The notes beneath the pieces were generated by a model. The model was not told the origin of the DNA and did not search any database. It was given only the letters and a program-made list of their open reading frames with translations. Below are positions 1-11,400 of a stretch of 64,000 nt of DNA, piece by piece (within the stretch, counting starts at the first letter, position 1; every line of letters starts with the position of its first letter). Source of the DNA: Aureobasidium sp. EXF-3400. Its lineage: Eukaryota; Ascomycota; Dothideomycetes; Dothideales; Saccotheciaceae. The translations under genes and the position numbers were made by a program. The stretch covers positions 124,001-188,000 of the forward strand of contig SWBL01000042.1 in NCBI GenBank assembly GCA_024195585.1, read 5' to 3'.

Positions 1-847
1 GTGTAAGTTACCTCTTGTTCCGTGTGCACGCTCTTCCTTCTCATAACAATCTGTCAGTGAGCCCATTTCATCACCTACTGCAGTCACTGGAAGGCGCACT
101 GCCCGTGCTGTGGCTGTAGCAACTCCGGCCAGAGTTGGGGCACCTAGAGTCGAGGAGCCTGTGATCGAGGAACCACGTATCGAGGATTCTATGCTTCTCA
201 GTCCACCGCGCATGGCACTTCCTCCTTCGCCTGCCGTTGTGACTGATGCCATCGAGGAACAGACTGCCCGTATCTCTGAGGGTATGAACAAGCTCTGGAC
301 TTCATCACACATCATGGATGTGCTTTACCAGGCTCGTCTCGATCTTTCTTCTGTCACGGGCGTTCATTTCACCATGCTCCTTCTCGAATCCGCAGCACTT
401 CATTACGCAACTGTTCCATGGAGGTTTGCATTCGACTTCCCGAGTCTGTTCGGATTCCCCAGCTTCGCGGTATTCCTGCCTGACGTATTTGTATTCCTCA
501 CTCATCACTACTGGGCACCTTCTTTGCTCTGGGCTACGATGAACTTCTGGATCCCCCTTGCCACAGGCTGGTTGTTCAACTTGTCGCTCAAGCTTAAGAA
601 GAAGGACGGTGTCGAGGACTACAGACCTGTCTATCGCATCGATCCTCTGATGTTCAGTATCGCCAAAGCTCTGATGTCGTGGATGGTCTATGCCCAAGGT
701 AACAGACTGTATGGATCTTTCGCCGAACAGACCGTCAAGACGGTCGAGAATGCTATGCCCTACGGCTACAGCGGTGCCATGGTTGCAGCATACATCGGTA
801 TTGCTACAAGTATCTGGGATGGCATCCAGAACAAGAAGAGAGCGTAA
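1..847 (+). CDS. 3' part of a multi-pass membrane protein (partial, 5' end outside window)
   Basis: The window opens on the last bases of an exon followed by a GTAAGT donor at 3. I place the intron at 3-57 (ATAAC-like branch, CAG acceptor); an alternative acceptor at 83 also keeps the frame. The final exon then reads to a TAA at 845-847. The N-terminal part of this exon is Pro/Glu/Arg-rich and probably disordered. The last roughly 170 residues hold three to four hydrophobic stretches (around the LLLES, FAVFLPDVFVFL, NFWIPLATGWLF and GAMVAAYIGIA motifs), and the protein ends in a basic tail. This fits an integral membrane protein with a cytosolic or nucleoplasmic N-terminus. I do not recognise the family. 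There is no ATG at the apparent exon start, so the protein must begin upstream of the window. Confidence 0.7.
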
Positions 848-1344
848 ACTGCGATTTTCTTGGACCTATCTTTAGCTGGGATATGTCTTTTGGACCTTTC
901 GCTCTACGCCACCTTGAAATGCGAAAAATTCAGTCTCATAGGCATATAGAGGTCGTGTTACATGTGGATCAATACTGAATATTGTCCAGTGAAGGAGTCT
1001 CTTGGCGTTACTTCAGGTCGGTGGTTCAGGGCATAGGTTGGACATCTGTTGAACTGCGCATTTTTTCAGTCACAAGTTTTCAAATTGTGTATTTATTGTT
1101 AAAAACCCTGATCAAATTGACACAAAACGAACACCTCAAGACCCTGTTGAACCTAAAGGCTCTCTTTTGGATTAGGGAAAACTAGAACAGAAAATAAAAA
1201 TAAAAAGTATTCACTGAGGCTTCCAATGCCAAGCCTCTAAAACTTCGACAGACTTCGATCTCAAGGCGCGTTCAATTCAGGGTCCAGAGAAATATTGCAG
1301 ACCGTCTGCACTTTTCTTCAAAACACCACAAGTCGGTCGCAGAC
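848..1344. other. Intergenic region, promoter/5' UTR of the TTC27 gene
   Basis: About 500 bp without a convincing gene. The first part is the 3' end of the preceding transcript. The part around 1180-1210 is A-rich (AAAATAAAAATAAAAAG) and probably belongs to the promoter or 5' UTR of the downstream TPR gene. No tRNA or repeat is seen. Confidence 0.5.
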
Positions 1345-4188
1345 ATGGCCGACGCTTTGCAATCTCTTTTCCGCAGTTCTCTGCCTGAAGAAATCTCAGG
1401 ACTGCTGGCCGAACGTCTCTCGGAACTGGAGTCTGGAGATTTCTTCGCTCTCCTACAAACCAAAGATGCACAGGAATTTCTTGGACGTAGCCCAAACACG
1501 GAATTAGATGAGACGAAGCTGGAAAACTGTGCGACATGGAATGAATATATTTCGATTCGCTTAAGTAAGATTCTCACCAAGGATGAAGAGAACGCAAAGT
1601 ACAAGCAGAGTCTCTTCTTTATTATCGGACATGCCGCTTTGCTTGCCTTCCTACAGTCTAACGCTACTGGCCCTCCGCTCCCATTCACACCTGCAAAAAC
1701 TGTTTTGCCGCAGGATGTGGCCGAGGATCAGCAGCAGGTCACCGCGCTGCGTCGCCAACTGATTGCCAGCCTCGCAATCGACGGCATTGCAGCATACAGA
1801 TTAACACCGAATATTGAACTTCTCTGCCTGGCGAATGTCATAGTCAGCAATCCTGATATTCTTGAGAATATTTCAGTCTCGCGATGGGCTAGATTGAGAG
1901 TAACCTTCATGCATCAGAGATTATTATCCGAGGAATGCGGAACATTACAGGACAAGATCTTTGCAGACGTCGATGCAATTCAGGAGCGATTCTTCGATGT
2001 TTCGCCAAAGGGCAAGTCGAGAGCTAGCAGCGAGAATGCAAAGGTTGAGTTCCTGCTCGAACGCGCTAGTATCGAGACGTTCTACGGCCTAGACAAGAAG
2101 GCTAGAGTTGATCTAGATGAGGCTGCAGCTGAACAAGGCTTCCAGTTTGCTTTGACAGGTATCTTGGGAAGAAGAACCAAGTTCCAGCAGCATGACGTTA
2201 GTCAACTGGTCGTGCTTGCCAAAAGTGCACACGGTGCAGATAACGCCGAGAATGTAGGACAATTGGAGATTCAGCAAACGGAAGGCGCGACCAACGGTCC
2301 TAAGAACTTGGATCTCAATGATGACACACTTTTGGAGAATATCTCTTTCACCGCAAAGCCGACACTCAACCTTGATGTACAAACCAAGGAATCTCTGCCT
2401 CCCACGTTGGCTGAACTGGACCCTTCAAATCAACCGAAGCTAGTACCACTGGACTCGATCATCTTGCTCGCTCTTGCATCCTCTATCACGAACACATCTC
2501 CTGCCAATGGTCTGACTAGAGAAGAGACTCTGCCATACGCTACCCGTGTTTTGGAAGGTGGTAGCTCGAACTGGCAAGTCTACACTCAGGGTCTGCTTGT
2601 TCGCAGCAGAATGGAAGGCTACAAATCTAGAACTATCGAACGTGGTCTCTTGCAACTGCAGGCAGTTGTCGATCAAGTCATTGCCGACACAACAGAGACA
2701 CCCGCAGATGGCAACGCAGATGTGACCGCCACTAGCTTTTTGCGCAAGGGCGAGAGCGAGGACTCTGCTCCGGCTTCCGAAAGATTGCGTTACATTTTCC
2801 AAATCGCTGCACCTACTCGATGGGAGCTGGAAGGAGAGTTGGCTCAGAGATGGGTCACATTGGGAGGTCTGCGTTCGGCACTTGACATTTACATGCGCTT
2901 GGAGTTGTGGGCCGAAGCTGCTCTGTGCTACGCTGCTACAGAGAAGGAAGAGACAGCAAAGAAGTTGGTGCGCCGTCAACTATTCCACGCCACCAACAAT
3001 GGCGACGAGGAGAACGCCGGCGATGATGAGGCCTGGGAGGGTCCTGAGAGACAACCTCCACCAGCTGACGCTGCACGTCTGTACTGTATTCTTGGTGACC
3101 TTGACCAAGATGCTTCTATGTACGAGAAAGCGTGGGAGGTCTCAGGCCAGCGCTACGCTCGTGCCCAACGCTCATTGGGTCGCATGTACATTGGTCAACG
3201 TGACATGATCAAGGCCGCCGATGCATACGCCAAGAGTCTAAAAGCAAACCAGCTCAATCATGCTTCGTGGTTCGCCTTGGGTTGCTGTCTACTAGAACTT
3301 GCACAGTTTGAGAAGGCCGCTGAAGCCTTCTCCCGTACTGTCCAGCTCGAGGAGACAGACGCAGAAGCATGGAGCAATTTGGCTGCTGCTCTGCTCAAGA
3401 ACCAAGTTCCCACCGCCAATGATCAACCCGCTGCGCCTGCGGTCGAGCTCGCTGAAGATGAGGACGAGTCCATGGCTCCCCAGCCAAAGAAGGTTGATCC
3501 TCAACAAAACAAGAAAGACGCCTTGCGCGCTCTCAAGCGCGCTGCCACACTCAAACACGACAGCCACCGCATCTGGGAGAACCTTCTTATCGTCGCTGCC
3601 TCTCTTTCACCTCCAGACTACGACACTGTATTGACAGCTCAACGTCACATCATCGACCTACGCTCCAAGACTAATGGCGAATCCTGCATTGATGTGGAGA
3701 TTATGGAACACATGATTCGTCACGTCATTGCCTTGAATGACGAGTTCGACCCTACAAAGCCTGGTTTCGAGCGTCTGCTGGTCGAGATGTTCGACAAGAA
3801 GATTGTGCCCCTCATTACCTCTTCCCGCGAGTTGTGGCAACTATATGCTAAGCTCTGCCTTTGGCGTAAGAAGCCAGCTACTGCATTGGATGCCAACGAA
3901 AAGGCATGGAGAGCAGTGACCAGCCAGCCTGGATGGGAGACGGAGAACGAGGCCCGCTGGAACGTTGTTGTCGATGCAACGATCGAGTTGTGCGATGCCT
4001 ACGAGAGTCTGGGTCAGATGGAGAAGACCGAGGGCATGGCTGCCGGAAGTGGTGCATTGGTTGCCAAGGATTGGAAGTTCAAGGCCAGGAGTGCTATTAG
4101 ATCCATCATGGGTAAGGGCAAGGATTGTTGGGAAGATACAGATGGCTGGGAGAGACTGAAGGAGGCACTTGATGGATTGCGTGGCTAA
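1345..4188 (+). CDS. EMW1: TPR protein of the TTC27/EMW1 family
   Basis: Single-exon gene of 947 residues. The C-terminal half carries tandem tetratricopeptide repeats, best seen at about residues 575-690, including the ASWFALGCCLLEL and EAWSNLAAALLKN helices typical of TTC27. The length and the position of the TPR block match human TTC27 and yeast Emw1, an essential protein linked to cell-wall integrity and protein maturation in yeast. The first half is helical without an obvious domain. An acidic, Pro/Ala-rich insertion at about residue 700 splits the last repeats. The start at 1345 gives MADALQSLF and a full-length family N-terminus. It converges on the next gene with only about 110 bp between the two stop codons. 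The family call rests on the repeat pattern and recalled motifs, not on a search. Confidence 0.85.
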   Translation: MADALQSLFRSSLPEEISGLLAERLSELESGDFFALLQTKDAQEFLGRSPNTELDETKLENCATWNEYISIRLSKILTKDEENAKYKQSLFFIIGHAALLAFLQSNATGPPLPFTPAKTVLPQDVAEDQQQVTALRRQLIASLAIDGIAAYRLTPNIELLCLANVIVSNPDILENISVSRWARLRVTFMHQRLLSEECGTLQDKIFADVDAIQERFFDVSPKGKSRASSENAKVEFLLERASIETFYGLDKKARVDLDEAAAEQGFQFALTGILGRRTKFQQHDVSQLVVLAKSAHGADNAENVGQLEIQQTEGATNGPKNLDLNDDTLLENISFTAKPTLNLDVQTKESLPPTLAELDPSNQPKLVPLDSIILLALASSITNTSPANGLTREETLPYATRVLEGGSSNWQVYTQGLLVRSRMEGYKSRTIERGLLQLQAVVDQVIADTTETPADGNADVTATSFLRKGESEDSAPASERLRYIFQIAAPTRWELEGELAQRWVTLGGLRSALDIYMRLELWAEAALCYAATEKEETAKKLVRRQLFHATNNGDEENAGDDEAWEGPERQPPPADAARLYCILGDLDQDASMYEKAWEVSGQRYARAQRSLGRMYIGQRDMIKAADAYAKSLKANQLNHASWFALGCCLLELAQFEKAAEAFSRTVQLEETDAEAWSNLAAALLKNQVPTANDQPAAPAVELAEDEDESMAPQPKKVDPQQNKKDALRALKRAATLKHDSHRIWENLLIVAASLSPPDYDTVLTAQRHIIDLRSKTNGESCIDVEIMEHMIRHVIALNDEFDPTKPGFERLLVEMFDKKIVPLITSSRELWQLYAKLCLWRKKPATALDANEKAWRAVTSQPGWETENEARWNVVVDATIELCDAYESLGQMEKTEGMAAGSGALVAKDWKFKARSAIRSIMGKGKDCWEDTDGWERLKEALDGLRG

Positions 4189-4297
4189 AAGCAACCGCTG
4201 ATAAAAATGTTAACGACTGTCTTTGGGGCCTTTTCTCGAGCACCTGAACTTCAGTCGCGATTGTTCATAAGCATTTGAACCATCTTTCCTTCCCCAA

Positions 4298-4933
4298 TCA
4301 CATTGCCCACTCCTCATCTTCACTGTGCTCATAGGCGCCATCGTCACTGTCCTCCCCATCAGAAGCAAAGCCATACTCATCCTCCCATCTCTCCATCTCA
4401 ACAAAGCTCGACTGAGGCTTAACCAACTCCTGCCCCTCCATCAGACCTTTGTTTCCACGTTCCTTGATCTTAGCAACCAACTCAGCAAACCCATCACGAA
4501 CTTCCTTGACTCCCTCCCATTTGCCTGCGTAAGTGACCGCGGAAGGTGAGATGTTGTCGCCATAGTCACAAACCAAGTCTTTGACCTCCATACTCTTTAC
4601 TTCGAGGGTGTGTTGGAGTGAGTAAACGATCTTGGTGAGGAAAGCACAGGGTTCGCCGATGTCGTCGCGGGTGGAGAGGAAGTGCATGTGTGTGTTGATG
4701 AGATTGACTTTGGTCAGTTCTGTGGTTTGTGTGCTGAGGAATTCGTCGAGTTGGATGGTATCGATGGCGATGCCTTCGAGGTGGACTTCGGTGAAATGCT
4801 TATTCTTGTGGGTAGTGAGGGTCTCGTTAGTGGGAGACGTAGATGGTCTGCAGTAGAGGCGCATTTGACCATTGGTGTCGACCTCTTCGACCAGCTGGAT
4901 AGAAGAGTTCGTGGAAGTCGTTGGTGATGACAT
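4298..4933 (-). CDS. Small acidic protein of unknown function
   Basis: A 211-codon uninterrupted frame on the minus strand with a good ATG at 4933. The N-terminus is Ser/Thr-rich; the middle is a mixed alpha/beta-looking region (residues about 20-155); the C-terminal 25 residues are very acidic (DGEDSDDGAYEHSEDEEWAM). No signal peptide, membrane segment or known motif is visible. It is convergent with the TTC27 gene, and a foldback element lies about 120 bp upstream of its start. I do not recognise a family. The balanced composition and the lack of any better frame support a real gene. Confidence 0.65.
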   Translation of the reverse strand: MSSPTTSTNSSIQLVEEVDTNGQMRLYCRPSTSPTNETLTTHKNKHFTEVHLEGIAIDTIQLDEFLSTQTTELTKVNLINTHMHFLSTRDDIGEPCAFLTKIVYSLQHTLEVKSMEVKDLVCDYGDNISPSAVTYAGKWEGVKEVRDGFAELVAKIKERGNKGLMEGQELVKPQSSFVEMERWEDEYGFASDGEDSDDGAYEHSEDEEWAM

Positions 4934-5048
4934 CTTTTTAGGTTGTTGATGAGGAAAAGGTTCGGAGTTGGAAGGGTAGATGCTTTATACCTGCAGTCAA
5001 GAGCTGGGTGATAGTGAATCGGCATTAAGTGAAAGATGTTTCGACCGG

Positions 5049-5234
5049 TTTCCTGTTTTGTACCACAGTAAAGCCTGCAATTCAGCTGTAGAAATGCACA
5101 ATGCATAGGAAGAATAGAAGTGTATCCAGTGAGAGCCTGTCAAAACATGCCATCTCAGTGGACAACCACCAATTTCTGACACTATTGTGTATTTTGATAG
5201 CACTCTTCGAGAAGTAAAGCGCGCTTCGAGAGAC
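5049..5234. mobile_element. Foldback/MITE element copy 1
   Basis: Core 5085-5201 (117 bp): the left end reads gctgtagaaatgcacaatg and the right end is its near complement, actattgtgtattttgatag. The interior pairs with itself (a CCAGTGAGAG block near 5126 against CTCAGTGGAC near 5153). Weaker outer inverted repeats extend it to about 5049-5234. It is the same family as the copies at 23.6, 48.9-53.0, 54.4, 59.7 and 60.5 kb. Confidence 0.7.
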
Positions 5235-5238
5235 ATGC

Positions 5239-5341
5239 GGCTGAGATGTATGGAACCTGATGCGTGTGGATCACGGCACTTGCTCGTCCCCCTCCCTCTA
5301 GACAACTACATGAGAGTAATCATACTGTGCTTTTCGACAGC
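5239..5341. mobile_element. Degenerate foldback/MITE element copy 2
   Basis: The right end at about 5322-5341 (actgtgcttttcgacagc) matches the family end, and is followed by a tail-like CATTGCAACAAAACATG. The left end near 5239 is weak. The short spacing after copy 1 resembles the close pairs at 48.9-49.2 and 52.6-53.0 kb. Confidence 0.4.
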
Positions 5342-5521
5342 ATTGCAACAAAACATGTTTTTAATATGGAAACACGAACCGAACTGCTGCATTTACAGAC
5401 CTTGTCCAATGCAATCCCAATAACAATAGCAACATGAAAAGAGGAAAGAAAAATCATCATCGTCTATACAATCCTTATATCCATCCCAAAACCACTCCTA
5501 CAACCAATCCCAAGCCCAACT

Positions 5522-7987
5522 CTAGACATTATCTGCAGCATTGAAACTAACATCCTTTCTGCATATTAACTCTTCAAAGCCGGCTTGGTTTTCAATGACC
5601 AAGCCTTTTTCGTTGGCAAGATGCAGAAGACAGATGAAGCCGAAACTTGTGCTGATGTCTGATAATTGTTGTTGAGGATACACGTGCCGAAGGTTGTTCA
5701 TCACGTCTGTGAACTTGAAGGTGCCTTCTTCTGATATATCGACGGTTGGTGGCGGGGCTTTTGATGGTGTTTGTGTTGGCTCGACCTGTGAGATTGTTAG
5801 AAGGTGGTAATGGGAAAGAGCGATCACAGGACTTACCTCGAATCCGATGCCTCGCCACATTTCCTCTTTTAGTCGTCGTATATCAAGCTTCTTTGCTACA
5901 CGTGCGTAATTGAGGTATTCCGGTCGTACGCGTCTACTTTGTGTTATGAGATTTGACCCGAACGCGGTTTCTTGGCTGCTGGGTGGTAGGCTATTAGGCT
6001 CCCCTGTTTGTGCAGCGTCGAAAGCATCTGCAGGCGGTAACATCTCTTGTGCATCTGCAAAATCGTCGTCGTCATCTGCAGCTCCTGCTGCGACGCCCAG
6101 GCCGTCATCTTGGAAGAAGTTGGCATCGTAATCACCTCGTGCACCACCTTCGTCAATGGGTTGTGGCTCAGCTAGGCCTTGTGCGTTTGCCCAATATGCT
6201 TCGTCAACATCGCCGTGTTGGAACTGTTCGACAGTACCACGGGCTTGTTGTGTTGATTTTCGTGCCCCCATACGAGCCTTGGGCTTGAGGAAAAGTCGTA
6301 GTAGATCGCGTGAACTGAAGTGCTTGTCGTCGGGTAGCAGATTTCGTGTCTTGCTCTTCCAGTCCTTCTTTGGCAGACTGATAGTCGCGTTTGAGGGTGC
6401 TGATGTGTAGAGCAGATCGGCTAGTTGTTGATTCATGGGGCTCATGAAGTCGATTTCGAATGGCTCCTTCTCCTTCTTCTTTGTCGTGGTGGGTGTCGCT
6501 TTTGCAGCATCCTTGATCTTTCTGATTTTCCAATGCTCCGGGCCAGCCCAATTCTTCTGCAGTGCTTGATCGAAGTAGCTGAGGATATTCTCATGCTCGT
6601 CGCCGCGATGCGCAAGAGTGACACCAAATTGATTGCCATTTGAATCGAAGCCGCCCACCTCGCCACCTTCTGCATCGACACCCACACCAGCGTCAACATC
6701 AGCACCTTCATCGTGAGGTCGAATTTGAGGCTCGACGTGTGCTTCCTTGGCCCAAGCCTCTCCACCTTCGCCAAACCCAGCATCAGCAGGAATGTCGAAG
6801 CCACCAAATGCACCGTCATCGTCGTCGAAACCCACAGCATCATCATCACCTAGGACAATGCCGGAACGAGCGTCATCGTTGTCCTCCTCTTCTTTTTGTG
6901 CCCGCCAATCTTCTGGAGCCTTCAAGAAGGGCAGATCCATCGAGGCACTGCCACCACCGAGCTCGAATGTCTTGAGCGAAGGGCAAATATCTTGAGAATC
7001 GAGCTTTGAAAGATCTGGGAAGAATCGCGCGGCCAGTCCAGAGATGTCGATAGGTGCTGGAGGGGCAGCCTTGAGCTCTTCCTCGTCTGGCTTCTCTTCC
7101 TCGCCTGCAACCATGCTATCTCGTCGAGATTCATCATCGTCTTGAGCATCGTCGCTGCTGTCAAAAACGATTCTTCCAGTGTTGTCGATCGAGAGATGAT
7201 TCAGCAACAGGCCCTTAGCGCCCCCCTCGTCGAAGTCTGCCGAGGCCTTTTTGAACAGGGGGTCTACTGAGAATTCGAGTTCCATCTTCTTGAGCTGCAA
7301 CTGGGCGAAAGAGGTTGCCAGAGTTGCTTCGGAGCGGTGTGTCTTCTTCTTTGTCTTTTTCTTTGTGCCGTCTTCACCCTCTTCGTCTTCACCGTCCTCG
7401 TTCTCTTGATCGTCTTCTTCTCCACGCTTTTTCTTGTTGCCGCTATCAGCAAGACCGCTCAGCAGCTTTCCGGTCTCGGTTGCGACACTGTCAACTCTGC
7501 TAGTGTAGATTTTCACACATCCATCTAGGGTGCAACTGGCTTTCTGGAAGTTGACGCCGTCGCCTTCTCGCAGCAGAGACATGTCGTGAAAGTAATCGAT
7601 CAGAGCAAAGTTCCAGGAGTTTGTTGCATTGATTTTGTTGTCGGTTGCCATCTTCATCCATTCTTCAAAGTTGGCCAGAAGAGGTACACGCTTCATAGGC
7701 GTGACAGCGGTTCCTCCGACATGAAAGCCTTCGTCTTGACTTCCACTTCCGCTAGGAGTCTGAGGACCTTCGGCGAGTTCGGCGCCAAGGGACTTTCGTT
7801 TGCGAGCAGGGGATGCAGCAGCCTTGAGCGAATTCATGTGCATTTCGTGGAAAGCCTGGCGGGACTGCAGGCGCTTTGCCTTTTCTTCGCGATCATCGTT
7901 GAGTGGAATCTTGATGCCAGCAGGTTTGTGAGGAGTCGCAGCTACGGGAGCATTGGCGGCGGCGCCGCTCGCGCGCACTCGAGGCAT
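5522..7987 (-). CDS. BRN1: Condensin complex subunit 2 (kleisin, Barren/CAP-H/Brn1)
   Basis: This is the kleisin of condensin, which bridges the SMC2/SMC4 heads and recruits the HEAT subunits for mitotic chromosome compaction. The N-terminal region has the CAP-H signature, including the FEEWMKMATDNKINATNSWN stretch at about residues 107-126 and the following DYFHDMSLL segment. A long acidic middle precedes the conserved C-terminal winged-helix region around MNNLRHVYP and GFICLLHLANEKGL, which binds the SMC head. One intron is inferred at about 5788-5838 (GTAAGT donor, CTAAC branch, CAG acceptor). It is 51 nt, a multiple of three and free of stops, so the uninterrupted frame of 821 residues falls to about 804 after splicing, close to the usual length. 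It is divergent from the exchanger gene. SMC2 lies about 20 kb away. Confidence 0.9.
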   Translation of the reverse strand: MPRVRASGAAANAPVAATPHKPAGIKIPLNDDREEKAKRLQSRQAFHEMHMNSLKAAASPARKRKSLGAELAEGPQTPSGSGSQDEGFHVGGTAVTPMKRVPLLANFEEWMKMATDNKINATNSWNFALIDYFHDMSLLREGDGVNFQKASCTLDGCVKIYTSRVDSVATETGKLLSGLADSGNKKKRGEEDDQENEDGEDEEGEDGTKKKTKKKTHRSEATLATSFAQLQLKKMELEFSVDPLFKKASADFDEGGAKGLLLNHLSIDNTGRIVFDSSDDAQDDDESRRDSMVAGEEEKPDEEELKAAPPAPIDISGLAARFFPDLSKLDSQDICPSLKTFELGGGSASMDLPFLKAPEDWRAQKEEEDNDDARSGIVLGDDDAVGFDDDDGAFGGFDIPADAGFGEGGEAWAKEAHVEPQIRPHDEGADVDAGVGVDAEGGEVGGFDSNGNQFGVTLAHRGDEHENILSYFDQALQKNWAGPEHWKIRKIKDAAKATPTTTKKKEKEPFEIDFMSPMNQQLADLLYTSAPSNATISLPKKDWKSKTRNLLPDDKHFSSRDLLRLFLKPKARMGARKSTQQARGTVEQFQHGDVDEAYWANAQGLAEPQPIDEGGARGDYDANFFQDDGLGVAAGAADDDDDFADAQEMLPPADAFDAAQTGEPNSLPPSSQETAFGSNLITQSRRVRPEYLNYARVAKKLDIRRLKEEMWRGIGFEVSPVIALSHYHLLTISQVEPTQTPSKAPPPTVDISEEGTFKFTDVMNNLRHVYPQQQLSDISTSFGFICLLHLANEKGLVIENQAGFEELICRKDVSFNAADNV

Positions 7988-8443
7988 GTTGTCAGGGTCG
8001 AGGTCAGCGGAGGACGCGACGTGTATGGTGAGATGATTTGTTGGTGACTATCGGGGCTCTGCTTGTTCTTCGTCGCGAAATGCACGAACTGGTCGGCGGT
8101 CGCAAGGTCCGTGTGGTGCAAACAAACAAGCAGTTTGCAAAGGCGGGGAGCGGCTTGCCGAAGGTGTGGCTCGTTCAGCCCTGGTCAGCCACAGACAGAC
8201 CAATGCACCGCCACTGATTACCATCCGTCGTCATTGCCATGGCCGCTGCCGCTGGTGCGTCTTGCATGCCCACTAACTTGTCCACTGCCCGCCAACTGCA
8301 ATAGTCCTCGAGGTTATAGTCTCTGGGTCCCGGTGCCGCCTCATGCTAGCATCAATCATGCTGCCTTGACCCTCGACCTTCGATCCATATTATCCTTCCA
8401 ACGCGCGACACCTCACACGCGGCATGCGACTCGCTCGCTCGCA
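7988..8443. promoter_or_regulatory. Divergent promoter region between BRN1 and the Na+/Ca2+ exchanger
   Basis: 456 bp shared upstream region. It contains ACGCGA at 8014-8019 and CGCGAAA at 8074-8080. These resemble variant MluI cell-cycle (MCB) and SCB boxes, which would suit a mitotic gene such as BRN1. Both are short and could occur by chance. Confidence 0.35.
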
Positions 8444-11400
8444 ATGTCCTCCCTCCACCATCTCTACCCGAAATACCGAGCCCATGCCTCGTCCCGTCTG
8501 TATAGACGTCGTTACTCGCCACAGTCTTTCGTCTATACTGTTCTGTTGTTCTCTGCGCTCGGACTCGCTGGCTACCTTTACCGCTCTGATCCCGACATCC
8601 AACTCGCGCGCCAGTCATATACAACGTTAAACCGCCGACATGTTGGCACCTTCGCATCCAGTGACGAGGAGGTCCGTATACGCTACTTCAATCCCACAAC
8701 GCTCGTCTCTGACTCCCTTCACAGTGTCGTCTTGTCCACAAGGCCGCCGATCAGTGCCACTACATTACCAAACACTGTCCTGCCGAAGACCCAGGCTTCT
8801 ACTCGTATCTCTCCCTCTTTTATTGCTCCATGCCGCATGCCAAGCCAATCGCCTTCCTTATCTTGGTCTCTTGGCTTGGTCTTCTATTCAGCACCATTGG
8901 TATAGCTGCTAGCGACTTCTTCTGCATAAACCTGAGCACAATTGCTACCATCCTGGGAATGAGCGAGAGCATGGCTGGCGTCACTTTTCTGGCCTTTGGA
9001 AATGGCAGTCCCGACGTCTTTTCCACCTTTGCCGCCTTCTGTACAAACAGCAGTAGTCTGGCTATTGGTGAATTGTTCGGCGCTGCTGGCTTCATCACTG
9101 CCGTTGTCGCCGGTTCCATGGCACTGGTCAGGCCTTTTAGAGTCGCCAGGAAAGCCTTTATCAGAGATGTCGGCTTCTTTATAGTTGCTGCCGCCTTTAG
9201 TCTGTCTTTCCTGTGGGATGGAAAGCTACATTTGTGGGAGTGCATCATCATGGTCGTCTTCTACGTATTCTACGTGGCCTTTGTTGTTGTTTGGCATTGG
9301 TGGATGGGTGTGCGGAGACGCCGGCGCGAAAGAAATGCCGCTGTAAGAGGCCATTTTCTTGTTCCTGGGAGTGAAGAAGTCGATGCCGAAGAGAATTACC
9401 ATGATGCCGACGATGAGGAATCTACCACTCGTCCCTCATTCTCGCGTGGCCCTTCTGCCGACGACTTTTCTATTCTTGAAAGCGGGAATACACCTACTAT
9501 TGTTGAGCCTTACGAAGACGAAGATGACGACGAGTTTAGAGATCGATGGCTTGGTGAGCTCAAAAGCAACATGCGCATCACAAGACCTGGTCCACGCTCG
9601 CGACGCAACACACTCACGCCTATCCGCCCTAGTCTGGTAGGCGCTTTGGAGTTCCAAGCAGTTCTTAAATCCCTGCAGAAAGCCAGGTCTCACCAAACAA
9701 TCCCTATGCACACCCGACGCTACTCGGATGATCCAACTTTCACTACTGCTCAGCAGCAGGAAGAGCTGTCTACCGAGTCCGACCCTGCTTCTCGGCCTCC
9801 CTTCCATCCGACGACTGAAAGTACCTCTCCAACACTCGAACGACCTGCTCCCGATGTATTCAACAACAAATCTGGACGTATACGTGCTGTGTCTGCCAAC
9901 GATGCTGCACACCTGCGAATCGATACTCGCTTTGTCCAAAAGCACACTCCCAGAATGCTCGACATCGTCGAAGACGAAGATAATGCACTTCATCCACCTT
10001 CCCAGCGACCAGCATCATTCCGCAGTATGCCGTGTGGTGGCTCTGTTCGACCACAAACCCCCGAGGTCACCGTCTCTGACTTTGATGATCACCTTGCGAA
10101 TCCATGGCAAGCGTCCGGATCGGAGGAAAACTCAACCTCCGTGCACTCGCGCGGTCGTTCTACAAGTTCCATCAGTGTGCCAGTCATCGATGTGTCGGAA
10201 GAACCTATGGTATTGCCATCTAAGGTTTCTCGTCACAGCAGCCCTAGTCATTCCCCCCGTACTTTCGGCAAAGACCTATACAACCTCAAGATCCCAGCAA
10301 GCAGTCAGATCTCGCCAAATACTTCAGCGCCTTCTTCACCCTTTCCAGCATATCATGAGCCAAGTTCCGCCAGCAGTAGTCGACCGCCCAGCCTGTATCT
10401 TCCTCCCGCAAGCGTGTCTGTTGCATCATGCCCTTTGACGCACATGGACGACGAGCAAGATGAGAAACCGCTGCGCTGGTGGCCTTACAAAATCCTTCCA
10501 CCCCCTCTCGTGCTCTTGTACAGACTGTTCCCTACAGTTGAACATTGGCGGGACAAGAATTGGTGGGAGAGACTTCTGGCCATCATTGCAGCCCCGAGCA
10601 TGTTTCTTTTGATCGTGACTCTACCTGTTGTGGAATCGAGTCGGGAAGAAGCAGAAGAAGAGATTGACATCATTGACCCTGTTGGATCGAGGTCCCCTAG
10701 CATCGCTCATCGGGGTGATGAGAGTCCGCTTTCACATCATTCTGACTATGTCCATCCCTCTGCTGGCCCTGGAGCTGGAAGTGCCGCAGTGGCTACCCAC
10801 ATTGAACGAGATTTTCTATCAGTCCCTGGCGAGCGCGACCCTCTCATATCACCCGCTTCAAGCTCCGCTCTGCCGTCGCCAACTACACCCAGTGCCAAAT
10901 TACAACCTCAATACTGGAACAGATGGCTGACTATTGTTCAATTGTTCTTGGCGCCTTTGTTGATCGTCGTGGTGATCTACACACAGTACCTCGATGAGAC
11001 TGACAGCATAAAACCCTTGATACGACCAATGCTGATATCTCTACTCGTGTCGGTAATCCTTCTTATCCCCTTGCTTTTAACCACGACACCAACTCACAGG
11101 CCGAAACCTTACAACACTATCCTCTCCATGGCCGGCTTTGTAGTTTCAATAGCCTGGATTTCATCGATCGCAGCGCAGGTAGTCGCCGTCTTGAAAGCGC
11201 TTGCTGTCATTATGAACATGTCGCATGCAATCATGGGTCTAACCATCTTCGCTGTCGGTAACTCCTTAGGAGATCTTGTCGCAGACATCACTGTTGCGAG
11301 ATTAGGATACCCGATCATGGCTCTGAGTGCATGCCTTGGTGGTCCGATGCTCAATATCCTTCTGGGCATCGGTCTCTCTGGCTCTTGGATCCTGATCCGT

